DNA of 64,000 nt, taken from NCBI GenBank assembly GCA_010645155.1, contig JAAGOF010000064.1, positions 361,267 to 425,266 on the forward strand, given 5' to 3'. Under the pieces are notes generated by a model that was given only the letters and a program-made list of their open reading frames with translations, was not told the origin of the DNA and searched no databases. Origin of the DNA: Tigriopus japonicus. Lineage: Eukaryota > Arthropoda > Copepoda > Harpacticoida > Harpacticidae. Position numbers and translations under genes: made by a program. Below are positions 26,701 through 35,999 of this stretch, piece by piece (position 1 is the stretch's first letter; each line of letters starts with the position of its first letter).

Positions 26701-27305
26701 TAACAATCATGGTTTCCAGCAAGAATAAATCGACTACACAAGACGAGGATTTCAATTACGAATGAAAAAGTGTGAATTTCAATTTAAGTTGAATCGAACA
26801 TTGGAGGTAAAAGTACTGAAGGGACTATAAATTAAATGAGCTAGTACTTGAAAAAATATGGAACAGGAGGGCTTCTTCATTCATTTCGTGTAATTTGTTT
26901 TCGGCAAGATTGAGCGAGTCTTTCCACCCCGCCGTTTCTTTCTTCTTATCTTTGGATTTCTCCTTGACCCACCTTCTTTTTAGGCGTGACCTTTTTGGGT
27001 GAGGTGGTCTTGACCGGCGTGGTGGTGGGGGTGACCTTTTTGGGTCGGCCTCTCTTGCCCGTGCTTTTGGGCGTGGCCTTTGGCGTGGCCTTGGATGACA
27101 GCTTTCGCTTCTTGGGCGGTGATCGTTTACTCAAAGTGAAGTCATCATCGTCATCATCATCATCATCATGGTGGTGTCCGTTCTTGCTGTCACTGTGGTC
27201 AGAATGGTCGGGCTCGTCACCCCCCTCACTACTTCCATCTTGGCGAGGACTGTCATCCTCATCGTCGTCATCGGACTCATCCCGATAAAAGGCCTTTCGC
27301 ACCAT
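8757..27305 (-). CDS. Chromatin protein: AT-hooks + linker-histone (H15) domain + two chromodomains
   Basis: Seven exons join in frame: 26973-27305, 26369-26536, 26114-26292, 25812-26040, 25556-25739, 22423-22649, 8757-8986, about 516 residues before the last exon. Order: acidic Asp/Ser region with a poly-Asp run (residues 1-60), Lys/Pro-rich tail with AT-hook core KRGRPKK, a second RGRGRPP (exon 3), then an H15 winged-helix (about 206-283) opening SSHPPLNEMI and containing IKKALLKAIDAGEIV and KGTGFRGRF. A charged coiled coil follows (about 310-350), then chromodomain 1 (about 357-408; FYLVKFEGW..PQWEPEENV) and chromodomain 2 (about 426-480; FLIRWKGCRSSDDTWEPEEHL). H15 domains bind nucleosomal linker DNA; chromodomains read methylated histone tails. 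Cage positions are Y358/F379/W382 in the first and F427/W450/C453 in the second, so the second lacks one aromatic. A nuclear heterochromatin role is inferred. Introns 5 and 6 (2.9 and 13.4 kb) are filled with transposons. Confidence 0.88.
8987..9516. other. Start of the 13.4-kb intron, no feature
   Basis: Intron sequence between exons 7 and 6 of the chromatin gene (the full intron spans 8987-22422). Nothing recognised before the first hAT element. Confidence 0.5.
9517..10092. mobile_element. hAT-like non-autonomous element
   Basis: A 576-bp element between perfect 8-bp duplications ATGATAAC (9509-9516 and 10093-10100). Its ends TAAGGGTTGAGATT and (inverted) GAGGGGTGCGGATT match imperfectly, and both are followed inward by GGCAAAT. 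The interior is full of short 'tggcaaat' repeats. No ORF. Confidence 0.7.
10562..12140. mobile_element. MITE with about 32-bp terminal inverted repeats, split by a later hAT insertion
   Basis: 10562-10593 and 12109-12140 are inverted copies of each other (GTGCAAGCAAT(C/T)GGCCAC(A/G)CC then TCGTCTACTAC). After removing the hAT element at 10598-11878 and one target copy, the original unit is about 290 bp. A second inverted stretch ('gcaaagtagcc...ggccttgagtttgcca') lies just inside the arms. Confidence 0.65.
10598..11878. mobile_element. hAT-type non-autonomous element (CAGGGCTGCCAG ends)
   Basis: A 1281-bp element with terminal inverted repeats CAGGGCTGCCAG and perfect 8-bp duplications CTACTTAA (10590-10597, 11879-11886). 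Subterminal regions carry many 'ctggcgg/ctggcgttt' motifs, typical of hAT transposase-binding repeats. Short open frames inside show no transposase similarity. It is inserted in the inner edge of the left arm of the surrounding MITE. Confidence 0.85.
12438..13193 (-). CDS. Intronless coiled-coil protein with heptad and 18-residue repeats, nested in the chromatin-gene intron
   Basis: An uninterrupted 251-codon frame starting CAAAATGCC (good context) and ending TAA-class stop at 12438. Seen: two blocks of the perfect heptad GELAAVR (4 and 2-3 copies), then three tandem copies of an 18-residue unit around VKDARAERDLFRTEA, then a Ser/Gln/Arg-rich segment and a basic C-terminus. The whole N-terminal 190 residues should form a continuous alpha-helical coiled coil. 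No family recognised. It lies on the same strand as the host gene, inside its largest intron, and lacks introns, so it may be a nested gene, a retrocopy or a relic of a mobile element. The repeats are nearly identical at DNA level, indicating recent expansion. Expression is unproven. Confidence 0.5.
   Translation of the reverse strand: MPLAAKSPSRRNVSEWQSFVDEKVVEATRAKDAEVNAVRNELAAVRGELAAVRGELAAVLGELAAVREARDRFVNDKVRDATEAKDAVLRAVRGELAAVRGELAAVRGQADQANASVKDARAERDLFRTEANLIVKDARAERDLIRTEANASVKDARAERDGFRQELIETRRERQSTNQLLRTVLTKCINDERIPSPDLLPILRDLGFDSVRQDGPIQLPAQGGPGQQLHRAILRRRLKMALLRRYHRKYS
13718..14670. mobile_element. Reverse-oriented repeat copy split by element 13780-14509
   Basis: 13718-13779 plus 14510-14670 together form a reverse-complement copy of a block found inside its neighbours (compare 13932-14205): 'agtgatgtgaaatctgg' at the left, 'ggtttatgaag' at the right. 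The 730-bp element at 13780-14509 interrupts it at GGGTCGCC. The block itself begins TAGTGATGTGA and looks like a further TIR element. Confidence 0.55.
13780..14509. mobile_element. hAT-type element, 730 bp, family B copy 1
   Basis: Ends TAGATACAATAAG and TATTTCTA, with perfect 8-bp duplications GGGTCGCC (13772-13779 and 14510-14517). Inner parts of the inverted ends share ATTGGCATT. It carries within it another 'TAGTGATCTGA...TTTCACATCACTGA' unit. A nearly identical copy follows at 14672 and a third starts near 63530. Confidence 0.75.
14672..15393. mobile_element. hAT-type element, family B copy 2
   Basis: About 722 bp, nearly identical to 13780-14509 over its length. Its 3' end runs straight into a fragment that looks like a Tc1/mariner-type terminus ('aatttttgtgtcgtttataagtgaga', 15397-15422). 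No clean target duplication was found, so its right end may be deleted or overwritten. Confidence 0.65.
15429..15666. mobile_element. MITE with TAGTGATGGACCGAAAG inverted ends
   Basis: 238 bp. Starts TAGTGATGGACCGAAAG and ends CTTTCGGTCCATCACTA. The interior is dominated by 'ccgaaaccgaaa' and 'tttcggcc' repeats. Flanks GAGGTAGT / CTGGTAGT share six of eight bases. A diverged relative occurs at about 34608-35175. Confidence 0.65.
15671..15977. mobile_element. hAT-type MITE, family A, copy 2
   Basis: 307 bp, clearly homologous end to end to 417-722. Ends TAGTGATGTGTTTCGA and TCGAAACACATCAGTA. The target duplication is not clear because another element ends four bases to the left. Confidence 0.75.
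16066..16160. repeat. Short tandem repeat, about three 33-bp units
   Basis: Three imperfect units around 'gagcaggccgatctaaatg' and 'ttttggctgacc'. They lie next to a fragment of the 'gatatggacgtcggtcgg' repeat shared with 18425-18558. Confidence 0.6.
16200..18424. other. Intronic AT-rich DNA with a dispersed repeat
   Basis: No gene seen. 17500-17890 is a reverse-complement relative of 19030-19280 and 19440-19710 (shared 'tctaatgaaaagcaaagc' type sequence). 16715-16960 has a moderately GC-rich patch without identity. Confidence 0.4.
18425..18558. mobile_element. Hairpin MITE
   Basis: 134 bp. The arms GTTATGGCGGCAAATTCAAA and their reverse complement close on a short loop containing 'gatatggacgttggtcgg'. 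Nearly the whole unit is palindromic and would fold as a hairpin. Related loop sequence is found at 1070-1140 and 16010-16060. Confidence 0.6.
19030..19710. repeat. Two direct copies of a dispersed repeat (inverted copy at 17500-17890)
   Basis: 19030-19280 and 19440-19710 align with each other ('gtgtaatac..acca', 'aatacttttt', 'cttgtgt.taattgc', 'aatgaaa.gcaaagctatgaa') and with the reverse complement of 17500-17890. Origin unknown. Confidence 0.5.
19856..21062 (-). mobile_element. 5'-truncated LINE with reverse transcriptase (YADD)
   Basis: Minus-strand RT domain in order: VAHVVPIFKGGDKSLPSNYRPISLTS near 21030 (in short parts), the GQHEF region near 20880, then an open 261-codon block starting near 20641 with SGVPQGSILGPLLFILF, the catalytic YADD box (SSYADDTKLVCG), KRDLGVVVQDDGKFDEHI and IVQPHLEYASPIWAP. 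This is the order of Jockey/CR1-type non-LTR reverse transcriptases. Endonuclease and the first RT motifs are missing, and frameshifts near 20750 and 20650 break the frame, so it is inactive. It sits in the large intron in sense orientation to the host gene. Confidence 0.9.
21063..22422. other. Intronic AT-rich DNA with a 'gagcta' repeat patch
   Basis: 21240-21440 repeats 'ggagctaaaagagcc'-like words, resembling subterminal repeats of the hAT elements here, but no ends were found. The remainder up to the exon at 22423 is featureless. Confidence 0.35.
22650..24333. other. Intron 5 of the chromatin gene, left part
   Basis: AT-rich, no gene recognised. Confidence 0.4.
24334..24907. mobile_element. 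mariner-type non-autonomous element
   Basis: 574 bp between TA dinucleotides (24332-24333, 24908-24909). Terminal inverted repeats CAAGGTGGACGAGAAGTTCTG and (inverted) GAGGGTGGACCAAAAGTTCTG differ at four positions. TA target and ends of this type are those of Tc1/mariner elements. No transposase frame. Confidence 0.75.
24910..25555. other. Intron 5, right part
   Basis: Contains a relative of the internal arm of the 1705-3100 element at about 25200-25330. A GC-richer patch at 24915-25050 is open on both strands but not recognisable. Confidence 0.35.
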
Positions 27306-28693
27306 GTTCTTCCGCTCGAGGAATCAAATAACCCTTGGGACGCGCCCCTCGTCGTTCGGATTCGGATATAGAAGGTGAAGGCCAGAGGACACTGAGATAA
27401 GAGGATCGAGTGAGAGACCTAGTCAATCAGTCGTTAGTCAATGGGACACTTTTAAGCCACTTCCACGCAACGCTCTGTTGTCAATCTAAGACGGTCAACT
27501 TCGACCGACTAACCATCGGCGTCTTCTGTTTTGGCCCCATCAGGGTCGCCAATTTGGCGAGTTTCAACCGGAGACGAAGGGGGACAATCCGTAAAATCGC
27601 CGGGCCAACGGGCGGTAGGGAAAACCGGGGAAAAACACGCACGCTTTAGGAGAACGGGATCCAGCTCATTCGCGATGTGTTAGACTCAATGGAAGATTTC
27701 AAATGCCTCGGGATTTCCACTGCTGGGACCGTAGTTATTTACTGGATAAAAATCTACGCGAGCAGCCCTGCTCGAAGATGTGCATTTTTTGGCCAAATTG
27801 GCCTTTTTCTAGCGCGGCTTGCTCGTTCTTCCCTTTTGAATAGTAACCTTCCGGCCACCGGGGAGGTTGGGAGGTTGAGATCAGACAAATCGAACCATCC
27901 ACGAAGAGAAGAGCAACTTACCCGGTTCCAGAGCTTTCTAAACCATCTTTAATACAAAAGACACTTTTGGTTCCGTTGATCATCATCAAAATTATGTAAC
28001 TTCCCTAATTTGATTGCTTCTTTTTTTATTAAAAAGAAGGATCCATCAGAAATCGATTGCCTCGTTGAAAACTTCCGTTTTTTGACTCCACCAAATTGAG
28101 GAATGAATCACAAATAGTTTTAAATAATTCAAAAATATGACCAGGATAATATCTTTTCATAATATAAAATAAGCAGAAATCTGCATGTAAAAAAGCGATC
28201 ATTTCCAAGGACATATTTTTATTCAAAAAATATTCTTATTGAATACATGAAAAAATTGAAATTATATAAATTTTAAATTTTTTTTATTGGGCCTGAGCCA
28301 ACCAAAAGGTTGAGGGAGGAGACATGGCGTCGTGGTCGGCGCAGTTTCCTATGGTGAGAAAGGTCCCAGGTTCGATTTTCATTCCCGATCTTTCTCAAAG
28401 AAACTTCAAGACTAATCCACAATTACAGACGAAGAACCATTCTGAATCTGGACAAGTGATTGCCGTATCGGAAAAACTTTGGACGATGTGGTGGCTGGCT
28501 TCGCTGGGCGGGTGAGGCTCAACCCTCTGACTTTTTACAATTATTTTTTACATTACATCAACCACCCCCAAAAAAAAATATTGACTGCATTTTTTCTCTC
28601 GCACTTCTCAGTTTGTTTGGCTTTTTTAAGCATCACGTTAAAGCCACTGTCGCTAGTGTTTTATGGACTTTACATAGCTTGACAACCCACGTA
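27306..28693. other. Upstream flank of the chromatin gene
   Basis: 27306-27960 is GC-richer than its surroundings and probably includes promoter and 5' untranslated sequence of the minus-strand gene. No TATA or other motif can be assigned. 28000-28300 is very AT-rich. Confidence 0.35.
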
Positions 28694-28827
28694 GAGTGAA
28701 ATCTCGATTTAACGTTATTGTCCGTCTCCCCAAAATATATCGTTAAATCGAGTCACTGTCGTAGGAGTCGTAGTAAAAGCCCTTTAATTATCGTTAAATC
28801 GGAGATCGTTAAATCGAGACATCACTG
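28694..28827. mobile_element. pogo/Tigger-like MITE
   Basis: 134 bp flanked by TA. Left end GAGTGAAATCTCGATTTAACG, right end (inverted) CAGTGATGTCTCGATTTAACG. 'cgttaaatcga' repeats occur inside. The end sequence resembles pogo/Tigger termini. Confidence 0.65.
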
Positions 28828-28829
28828 TA

Positions 28830-28890
28830 CATAGGAGGGTCTCGCTTGTAAAGGTACCACGATTTATTCCAAGGTTGCGTGAGAGTATTT
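28830..28890. mobile_element. Solo terminus of a Tc1/mariner-like element
   Basis: 'gggtctcgcttgtaaaggta' followed by 'attccaaggttgcgtgag' resembles the inverted repeats of the element at 36000-36868. No partner end was found. Confidence 0.4.
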
Positions 28891-29079
28891 ATCCTAAAGC
28901 AATATTTCACTAATTAAACTAACTTAACCTAACCTAACCAAATGATAACTTCAACTTTATTTATTCCTATGAAAAATGCATTATATTTATCTGAGTCACG
29001 CAACTTATTAAAAGTTGACATGCCTTTTATAACTCAGGGGGAAGTGAACATAGAAGTCTATAGAGAGGTCATTATTGCC

Positions 29080-29675
29080 ATTTTGTCCGCCTTGTTTACC
29101 ACTATAACTGGCCAGAAGTTGAGTGAAATGGGAAATATTTCCAAAGATATCATAAGATGCTTGCCCAAACAAGTGGACGATTATAGTACAAATGAAAATC
29201 CTCAAGACAAATCTTCATCGCCAAATCCCATAATTGTGTGATTTAATGCCTGTGAATTGACTTTCATCTTCAGTGAACACCTTGGCATAACTTGGGAGAA
29301 GCAAAGCATAGTCAGGTGGCCACATGGCCAAATATTATAATGTTTTTCAAAATTTTGCCTTCAAGGAATATCTTTTTTTGGGCAAGTTTCAACTAAAGGG
29401 CTAACAGAGAATTGTCACTCCAGAACAGTCAGTGGATATTTACTTTGAACACACTTCATAGATCCAGCAGCAAGAGTGTCAAATGACTTAATTCATCATA
29501 CATTGCTCTTGTTTGATCAAAGCTGTAGAATGAGTAATTTGCCACTGACTCCCTAAAAACACAAGTTCTCTGTTAGCCCTCTAGTTTCATCTAGTCGCTG
29601 ATGATAAAGGGCCCTTGCTGCCACAATGAAATTTCACGACCAGCCTGCTCCTGTATCTCCACTCTACAACCTCTG
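29080..29675. repeat. Dispersed repeat, copy 1 (carries a later MITE)
   Basis: Aligns with 39590-39995 from 'gtccgccttg' through 'cagcctgctc' except for the 198 bp of MITE plus target copy at 29394-29591. Part is open in one frame in both copies (shared LPKQV, GQKL and PNPII), hinting at a common ancestral coding sequence of unknown nature. Confidence 0.6.
29394..29583. mobile_element. hAT-type MITE, 190 bp
   Basis: Terminal inverted repeats TA(A/G)AGGGCTAACAGAGAA, with target duplication GTTTCAAC (29386-29393) / GTTTCATC (29584-29591). The related repeat at 39.9 kb shows the unoccupied site 'gttttaactagtcgctg', confirming the boundaries. Confidence 0.85.
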
Positions 29676-29689
29676 TGGGAGGGAACCTT

Positions 29690-30535
29690 CATAAACATAT
29701 CCAAGTAGACGGCAAAGTTCATCAGGTTTGCCAAAATATGCTAAGCACGTACCACTGTTATTACCAAAGATTATCATTTGCAAAATAAGTTCAATGATTG
29801 AATTTGCAATGGTTGATATCAACTCCTAATATTTGATGTTATATGGGGGTTTTTGATATTCTATTTAAATTCATTGAAAACATGATGATTTCCATTATCA
29901 CAACAGCAATGAAGTTTAAAAAAAAACTTCAAACCCTGCCTTGTTATTTCTTTTAGATAACACCTCACTTAACATCACATGATCTTCTAATTCACTACAA
30001 TATAGAGATAGTGAATAAAACCATATTGTACAGATTTTATTTAAATATTTTATCACTCACAAAACCATCATAAGCTTTTTATTGGCTGGCAATAGGTACT
30101 TGGTGTTTGCTTCTTTGCACCCAAACATTTTGGAAAGTAACATCTGCTTGAAAGAGAGGCAGGTTCTATTAGGCATCTCTAAAACACCTTCAAACTTACA
30201 TGACTACAATTGCAGGGATATAGCTCCCCACAACATCAGAACTCATTTACCATTTGTAGATACATGATGTTACCAAGTTCAAGCATGGGTTGGAAATTAA
30301 GATGGGTTTAGTCTTTATTTACCCACAACTGCTATGGGAAAATTTTTAAAACCTTCATTTGCAAGGCAAAGCCAAGCCTACTTTGCAGTAAGTCAAAGTA
30401 TTGAATGAATAAAACAAAAATATTATCACAACATGATTTCTTCTAGAAATATGTGAATCATCTAACAACCATGTGCTTCACTTTTTTTGGCAACCCTGAT
30501 TGACTTTGTCGTCCACTTGGTTATGTTTATGTGCA
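29690..30535. mobile_element. Element with about 45-bp terminal inverted repeats, family C copy 1
   Basis: The left end ('ccaagtagacggcaaag', 'tcatcaggtttgcc') is the inverse of the right end at 30487-30532. Family C copy 2 surrounds 32855-35735. No coding capacity. Confidence 0.55.
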
Positions 30536-31558
30536 TTCCCTCTTATGTTCCTGAATTTTAAAGCTATGTAACATTCATACTAGTGTTGTGATGACGCTTC
30601 TTTTTCGTGTACATCCAATCATTCAACTAAAGTGTCAAGATTAATGCTTGCTCTCCTATGAAAATCCTGCACATCTGCAAAGAGTTAACCAGTTACCTGA
30701 AATGTCTCAATCCTAAGCATCTGCAAAGAGTCAAATTACATTAAAAGGTTTAACATCAAGAGACAAGTGAACCCATTTACTGTAAGACAAGGAAGTCATG
30801 ACATTGTTCTAATTTATTATTCATTTAAGCCACTTACTTAAAAAGTTAGCTTTACAAAGCAAAGCAAAGTGAATCAGTGGTCAGAATTAACCCTGCAAAA
30901 ATATCAGCTTAGATGCCCTGATCAGAGCCTCTTGTGGTCAAATCAAAACATAGTTGCTATCTAGCGGAGTGAGTATTAATGCCCCCCTTTTGCAAAAGTG
31001 TAGGATTTTTTGATCATTTATCTTTTTCTTTGTTGTGATATTTTGCAACCTAATCACATATTATGGAGAAATTTCACTGTGAAGAAGATGCTAAATAATG
31101 CAATTAATAATAAACCAAATAATGGCATTGTGAATAACCATGTGGCAACTCTATTTCAATTTTTCACATATGGCGCTGATCAGGGTGTATAAGCTGATAC
31201 TTTTTGCATGATCATTAATAAGGATGTCATTCTATTGCACAAAAAATGGCCAAAATAGCGCAAAAAAAGCACAAAAAACGGTAAAAATTGAACTGAAAAT
31301 TGCACAAAACCTCCATTCTTGGAAAGACCCTTTTGAATGGTCTTAAATGGGGCTTGCAAATTTATTTGTTATTACATTTTAACAATGAAGTGTTCCATTG
31401 ACTTCAGAGAAACTAACTATATACAAAAGTGGATGGGTGCTTGTTTGTAAGCAAAATGATCTTTTGTTGTTTATCTTTTATAAGAATCTCTCGTTACACA
31501 AGCCTTTGAAAGTTTCACACGAGTCTGAGGAAAGTACAACAGATGGCGTTGGGAGTTA
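30536..31558. other. AT-rich stretch, no gene
   Basis: A short family C tail ('gctatgtaacattcatac') lies at 30563-30580. Nothing else recognised. Confidence 0.35.
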
Positions 31559-31566
31559 ATTATGGC

Positions 31567-32365
31567 CAGGGCCACCAAATTTTGTTAAAAAAAAGTGCCA
31601 AAAAATGTATTTTTTTTGGTAGTTTTTCTTGGAAATAATGTAATGAAATCGGATTTTTTGGTAGTTTTTTTTGGTTGTTTGGTAAGTTTGTATTTAAAGC
31701 TTTTTCTCATTTATTAACATAAAAACAGTGTGGTACAATCAGGGCCACCAAATTTATGCAAAATATTTTGCCAAAACGTATTATTTTTGGTTTTTTTTTT
31801 TTTGAGAAATGACGTAACAAAATTAGTTTTTTTGGGGATTATTAATAATATCACTAAATCGTCTAAAAACTGCCCTTTTATGTACTTGCATCATCTAAAT
31901 TTTATTTCATAGGTAGGAAAAGATGCTAAAATGACCATATTTTGTCACAATTGTTGCTAATATAACAGCTTTTATTCTTATTTTGATTTTTGACATCCTT
32001 TTTGTTGATCACTTTCAACGGAAGAGGCATTTTTTTTCTACAATCTTTCGAAATTTTCCATATTTTTGTAGTTTTCGACAAAAATTGCACATTGTTTGTG
32101 ACTGCAATGTAAAATACCATTTAAAACATTCCAGCGGGCCTGAGGATTAACTAAATATACCTATTAAAAATTTAAAACACTATCTTTTTGCTTCTTTATC
32201 TTGCCTTTGACGTGAAATCAGACAATTTTCCATATCATATCCATCAAAACAGGCAATTTTTGCACATTTATTTAATTTTTTCCTCATTTATGTAATTTTG
32301 GACAAAAATCGCAGATTTTGGTAATTATATTGTAAAATGTAATTTACATCTATCTGGTGGCCCTG
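31567..32365. mobile_element. hAT-type non-autonomous element (CAGGGCCACCA ends)
   Basis: 799 bp, inverted ends CAGGGCCACCA, perfect 8-bp duplications ATTATGGC (31559-31566, 32366-32373). The left terminal region is repeated inside at about 31740 (CAGGGCCACCAAATTT), as if another copy began there. T-rich interior, no ORF. Confidence 0.85.
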
Positions 32366-33900
32366 ATTATGGCATTTGACCCAAATTATGCAAGGCTCGA
32401 ATATTTGATATTGAAGCCAAATACGAATGCATAAGTATCAACTACTGAAAGAGTTCAATCTGATTTTCAATCTGCTCACTTTTGCGCGCGCTAATTTGTT
32501 GTGACTGTCAATTGATGTAAAACTGGACATTTGTTACTTCTGCGAAAAATCCGTTTGTTTATAAAAGTTGTGAACAATTCCAAATATAGTGGAATCTAGC
32601 CCTTTTATCCGAATATCTGTGCTGGTCAGCTAGGCCCAAGGTTCCTATAAGGAAGGTTAGCGCACTTCGTTCAGTCCTGCTGTCTGGCTGGGTGACGTCA
32701 TCTGCGAGACAACGTCAGTGGTCAAGCCTTGCCGAACACAAGGAAACGTAGACCAATTTCTTGAGGAGATATGTTTATCATGGGTAAATCATGGACGTCT
32801 CGAGTGGACGACTAACGGAACAGAATCGCCCAACCTCTCCGACCACTTGGTTGGCTATGAACATTACATGGATTGAAAATCCACGTACATAGGAGCCGAT
32901 GTACATAAACAAACCTCAGTGAAGGGCAAAGTCAATCAGGGTTGCTAAAATATGCTACACACATGGCAGTTAGTAGAAACACATTTTTCTTTCAGAAATC
33001 ATATTGTAAAAATATTTTTGTTGTATTCATTCAATAATTAAGCAAGTTCTCTCCATAATCTTCATTGTAGGTAGATTAAGACTAAACCTATTTCAACTCC
33101 TAACCCATGCTTAAACTTGGCAACATTATGTATCTGCAAATGGAAAATGAGTTATGATGTCATGGGGAGCCATATACCTGGTATGGTAGTGTTGCCAGTT
33201 TGGAAGTGTGTTAGAGGTGCCAAAAGGATGATGTGCCCCTCTTTTTAGGGGATTTTACTATCCCAAAATGGTTGTGAGCATAGAAGCATATGTCAAGTTT
33301 TGACCACAAGGCCAATAAAATATCTCTGTGGGTTTATGATTTATTATACATTCAGCAAAAAAACTGTGCAAATATGGTTTCATTTGCTATTAGGAATGGG
33401 ATTCCCTGTAAAGAGAGTTAATCATTGATATAATTTCTACAATTAATGTTTATATGATATTTGGTCTACCAATGAGTTACTGTTGGCAGATCTATACAAC
33501 CCTTGTATAGTGGGTTGGTCAGGAAAAGTGTTTAAAAATTTATCCACAATCCTGCCTTAAATGCAAAGAATCTGGAAGAAATATCAAGGTATGTTTAAAG
33601 TTGTTTGCAAAATTTTTGTTTGTTTTGTAAGGCAAATTCATTACTAAAGTCATTAGAATTTCAGTGACTTGAAATAGGATATCAAAAACCTCCATAAAAT
33701 ATTAGTTTAGGAGATAATATCACTCTCTTGGCAAATCAAATTTTAAAACATGTACACATACCAAACATAATAATTCATAGAAAATTGTGCCAATAGTAAT
33801 GGCGTGTCTAGCATTTTTTGGCAACCCTGATTGACTTTGCCGTCCACTTGGATTTGTTTATGTACGGCGGCTTCTATGTACGTGGATTTTCAATCCATGT

Positions 33901-35693
33901 CAGGGTTGCCAGGTGGCCGCCGCGGCGGCCAAAATTTCCAAAAGTGGCAACTTTTAACACCTGATGGCCACGAGAAAAAAATTGTGGCCGCCGGGGGGAA
34001 ATTGGCCGCCAAATTGGCAACTTTTGAAACCTGATGGCCAAGAGAAAAAAATTGTGGCCGCCGGGGGGAATTGGCCGCCAAATGGCAACTTATGAAAGTT
34101 AATGGCAACGGGAAAATATCGAAAGGCTGCTGATCATTAGGTGAGTGCCAACCAGGGTTGTCAGGTGGCCGCTGCGGCGGCCATAATTTCCAAAAAAGGT
34201 AACTTTGGAAAGGTGATAGCCACGAGCAAACGTTAGTGGCCACCGGTTGAAATTTGGCCACAAAATGGCAACTTTTGAGGCTGCTGAATGGCCACAAGAA
34301 AATTTTTGTAGCATCTTAGCCGAATTTGGCAACTTTTGAAACTTGATGAATCATCAAGTACTTACCTGTAATTACCTGTATCATCAATGATGACACAGGC
34401 AATTACCAAGTAATTACTAAATTGCGATACATGCAAATCTTTGGCTGCCAGTTGAAAGTCCATTTCAAACAAGTCCTCTAAACAAATACTTAAGTTAAAC
34501 ATTAGGTTGTGCCTTGTTTTTGACTGCAGTCAATTGTGGCGTCTGAATCATAGCGATGGACAAATGCGCTTTTGGGCAGAAATTTTATTTTTGATGTCAG
34601 TTAGTGATGGACCAAACAAGATCATAACCAAAAGTTTTCGTATAAAGAGGGCTTAACCAAAACTGCAAGCAACTGATTGAAAAATTATATACATGCAAAA
34701 TTCACTTTAAATTTAAATTGATTATGTGTTCAACATCATGAAAAACTCAGTTTTGAAAAAAATAATTTGGTCAAAAGAAGTTGTAAAGGTTTTTGAACCA
34801 AAAGTATCTTCGGCTTCTTTAAAGTGCATGTCTGCTTTTGGTTTAGTTAAGCATAACTGAAGCCGAAATCAAAATTTCGGCTGTAATTTGATAAGCAGAG
34901 TGAGAAAAAAGGTTGTTGATTTTGTGCTCCGTAGTGTTGCGCCGCCCTTTTCTGGTGATTCTGTTCTTTCCTGTTCTGCACTCAATCAAATATTTCAAAT
35001 GGTCAGTTGCTCCGCAACAAACGGTCGAGAAAGAGATGCGATCATAGAATTTTTGTGAAGCAATGAGACAACAGAGGCCACGACGGTGCTACGGAGTAAA
35101 CAAGCAGGCCCAGCTGATGTTTACTGAGCTTCCCTTATTTCGGCCGAAAGCGCTTTCATTCCATCAGCAGTTTCAGTTATGCTTACCAAAACTAAAAGCA
35201 GACATGCACTAAATAGGATGGATTTTGATTGTTAAATAATTTTGTATAAAGACTAAAGATGAAACCCTATGCATTTAACATTTCCGATTTACAGACACAT
35301 AATGTTACCTATCGGCAAAATTGGGTCAATACCAGCTTTATTGGGCGGGGGAGGATCAACCCTGCAATCCTAGCACCTAAGGATTCACGTTAACGTCAAT
35401 TGTCTGTAATGCCAAGTTGACGCTTTGTTCCCATGAAGTTTCTTACTAGAACGCACAATACAAAAAATGTAAAGAAGTTTAAGAAAATATATATTTTACA
35501 AAAAATGTCTTGAGCAATGCTCCTTACTTATACATTTTTTTGCAATGTGCGTGACAATTGAACAACAATAATGAAAACAATGAAAATAAAAAAATGGCTG
35601 CCAAGTGGCAACTTTTCCTCATTTTTGGCCGCCAAAAGGCAACTTCTGATTTTAAATTTGGCCGCGAGCCCTCCGTGGGACCTGGCAACCCTG
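33901..35693. mobile_element. hAT-type non-autonomous element (CAGGGTTGCCAGGT ends)
   Basis: 1793 bp, 14-bp terminal inverted repeats CAGGGTTGCCAGGT, perfect 8-bp duplications ATCCATGT (33893-33900, 35694-35701). Both ends hold arrays of 'tggccgccaaatggcaactt' words, likely transposase-binding repeats. Another left end begins at 34153. A different MITE is nested at about 34608-35175. Confidence 0.88.
34608..35175. mobile_element. Diverged relative of the TAGTGATGGACC MITE, interrupted
   Basis: Left end TTAGTGATGGACCAAAC and right end 'cgctttcattccatca' correspond to the ends of 15429-15666. 34890-35140 is extra sequence not present in the short copy. Confidence 0.45.
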
Positions 35694-35999
35694 ATCCATG
35701 TAACGTTCATACTTGGTTGGCTAAAATTCTGAGCCCATTTACTGTAGACTCATTTGGCTTCCCAAGTGATGTTCAGGGTTAGACTTATTTTGACTTGAGC
35801 CCAATCAAGACTAGTTTTTCAAAAAGAAGAATGGACAAAGTTGTGCAATAATTGAACATTGATTAATGATTTCCAAATGAATAGTATGTTTTGGGTCCAT
35901 CTCATTAATCTTGTCTCAAAATACTATGGCACAAGATTAGAAATTTGGCTTGCCCTCTAAATGTTTGTGACCATTGACAATGCCAGTAGTTGTCTATAA

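Larger units (their letters stand above)
32855..35735. mobile_element. Family C element with >80-bp inverted ends, right arm split by a hAT insertion
   Basis: Left arm about 32855-32955 and right arm about 33795-33900 continued at 35702-35735 are inverted copies (shared 'ttacatggattgaaaatcc', 'acgtacatag', 'gcaaagtcaatcagggttg'). Without the 1793-bp hAT element the unit is about 1.09 kb. Confidence 0.6.

Noticed and set aside
27000..27290. Plus-strand frame opposite exon 1 of the chromatin gene
   Set aside because: It is the antisense of the Lys/Pro and poly-Asp coding region. Its Ser runs are the mirror of Asp codons.
28324..28400. tRNA-like A and B boxes (TGGTCGGCGCAGT, GGTTCGATTTTC)
   Set aside because: No cloverleaf could be drawn and no second copy is seen; too weak to list as a gene or SINE.
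28915..28940. CCTAA-like units suggesting an arthropod telomere (TTAGG)n
   Set aside because: Only two to three imperfect units in an internal repeat; no telomeric array.
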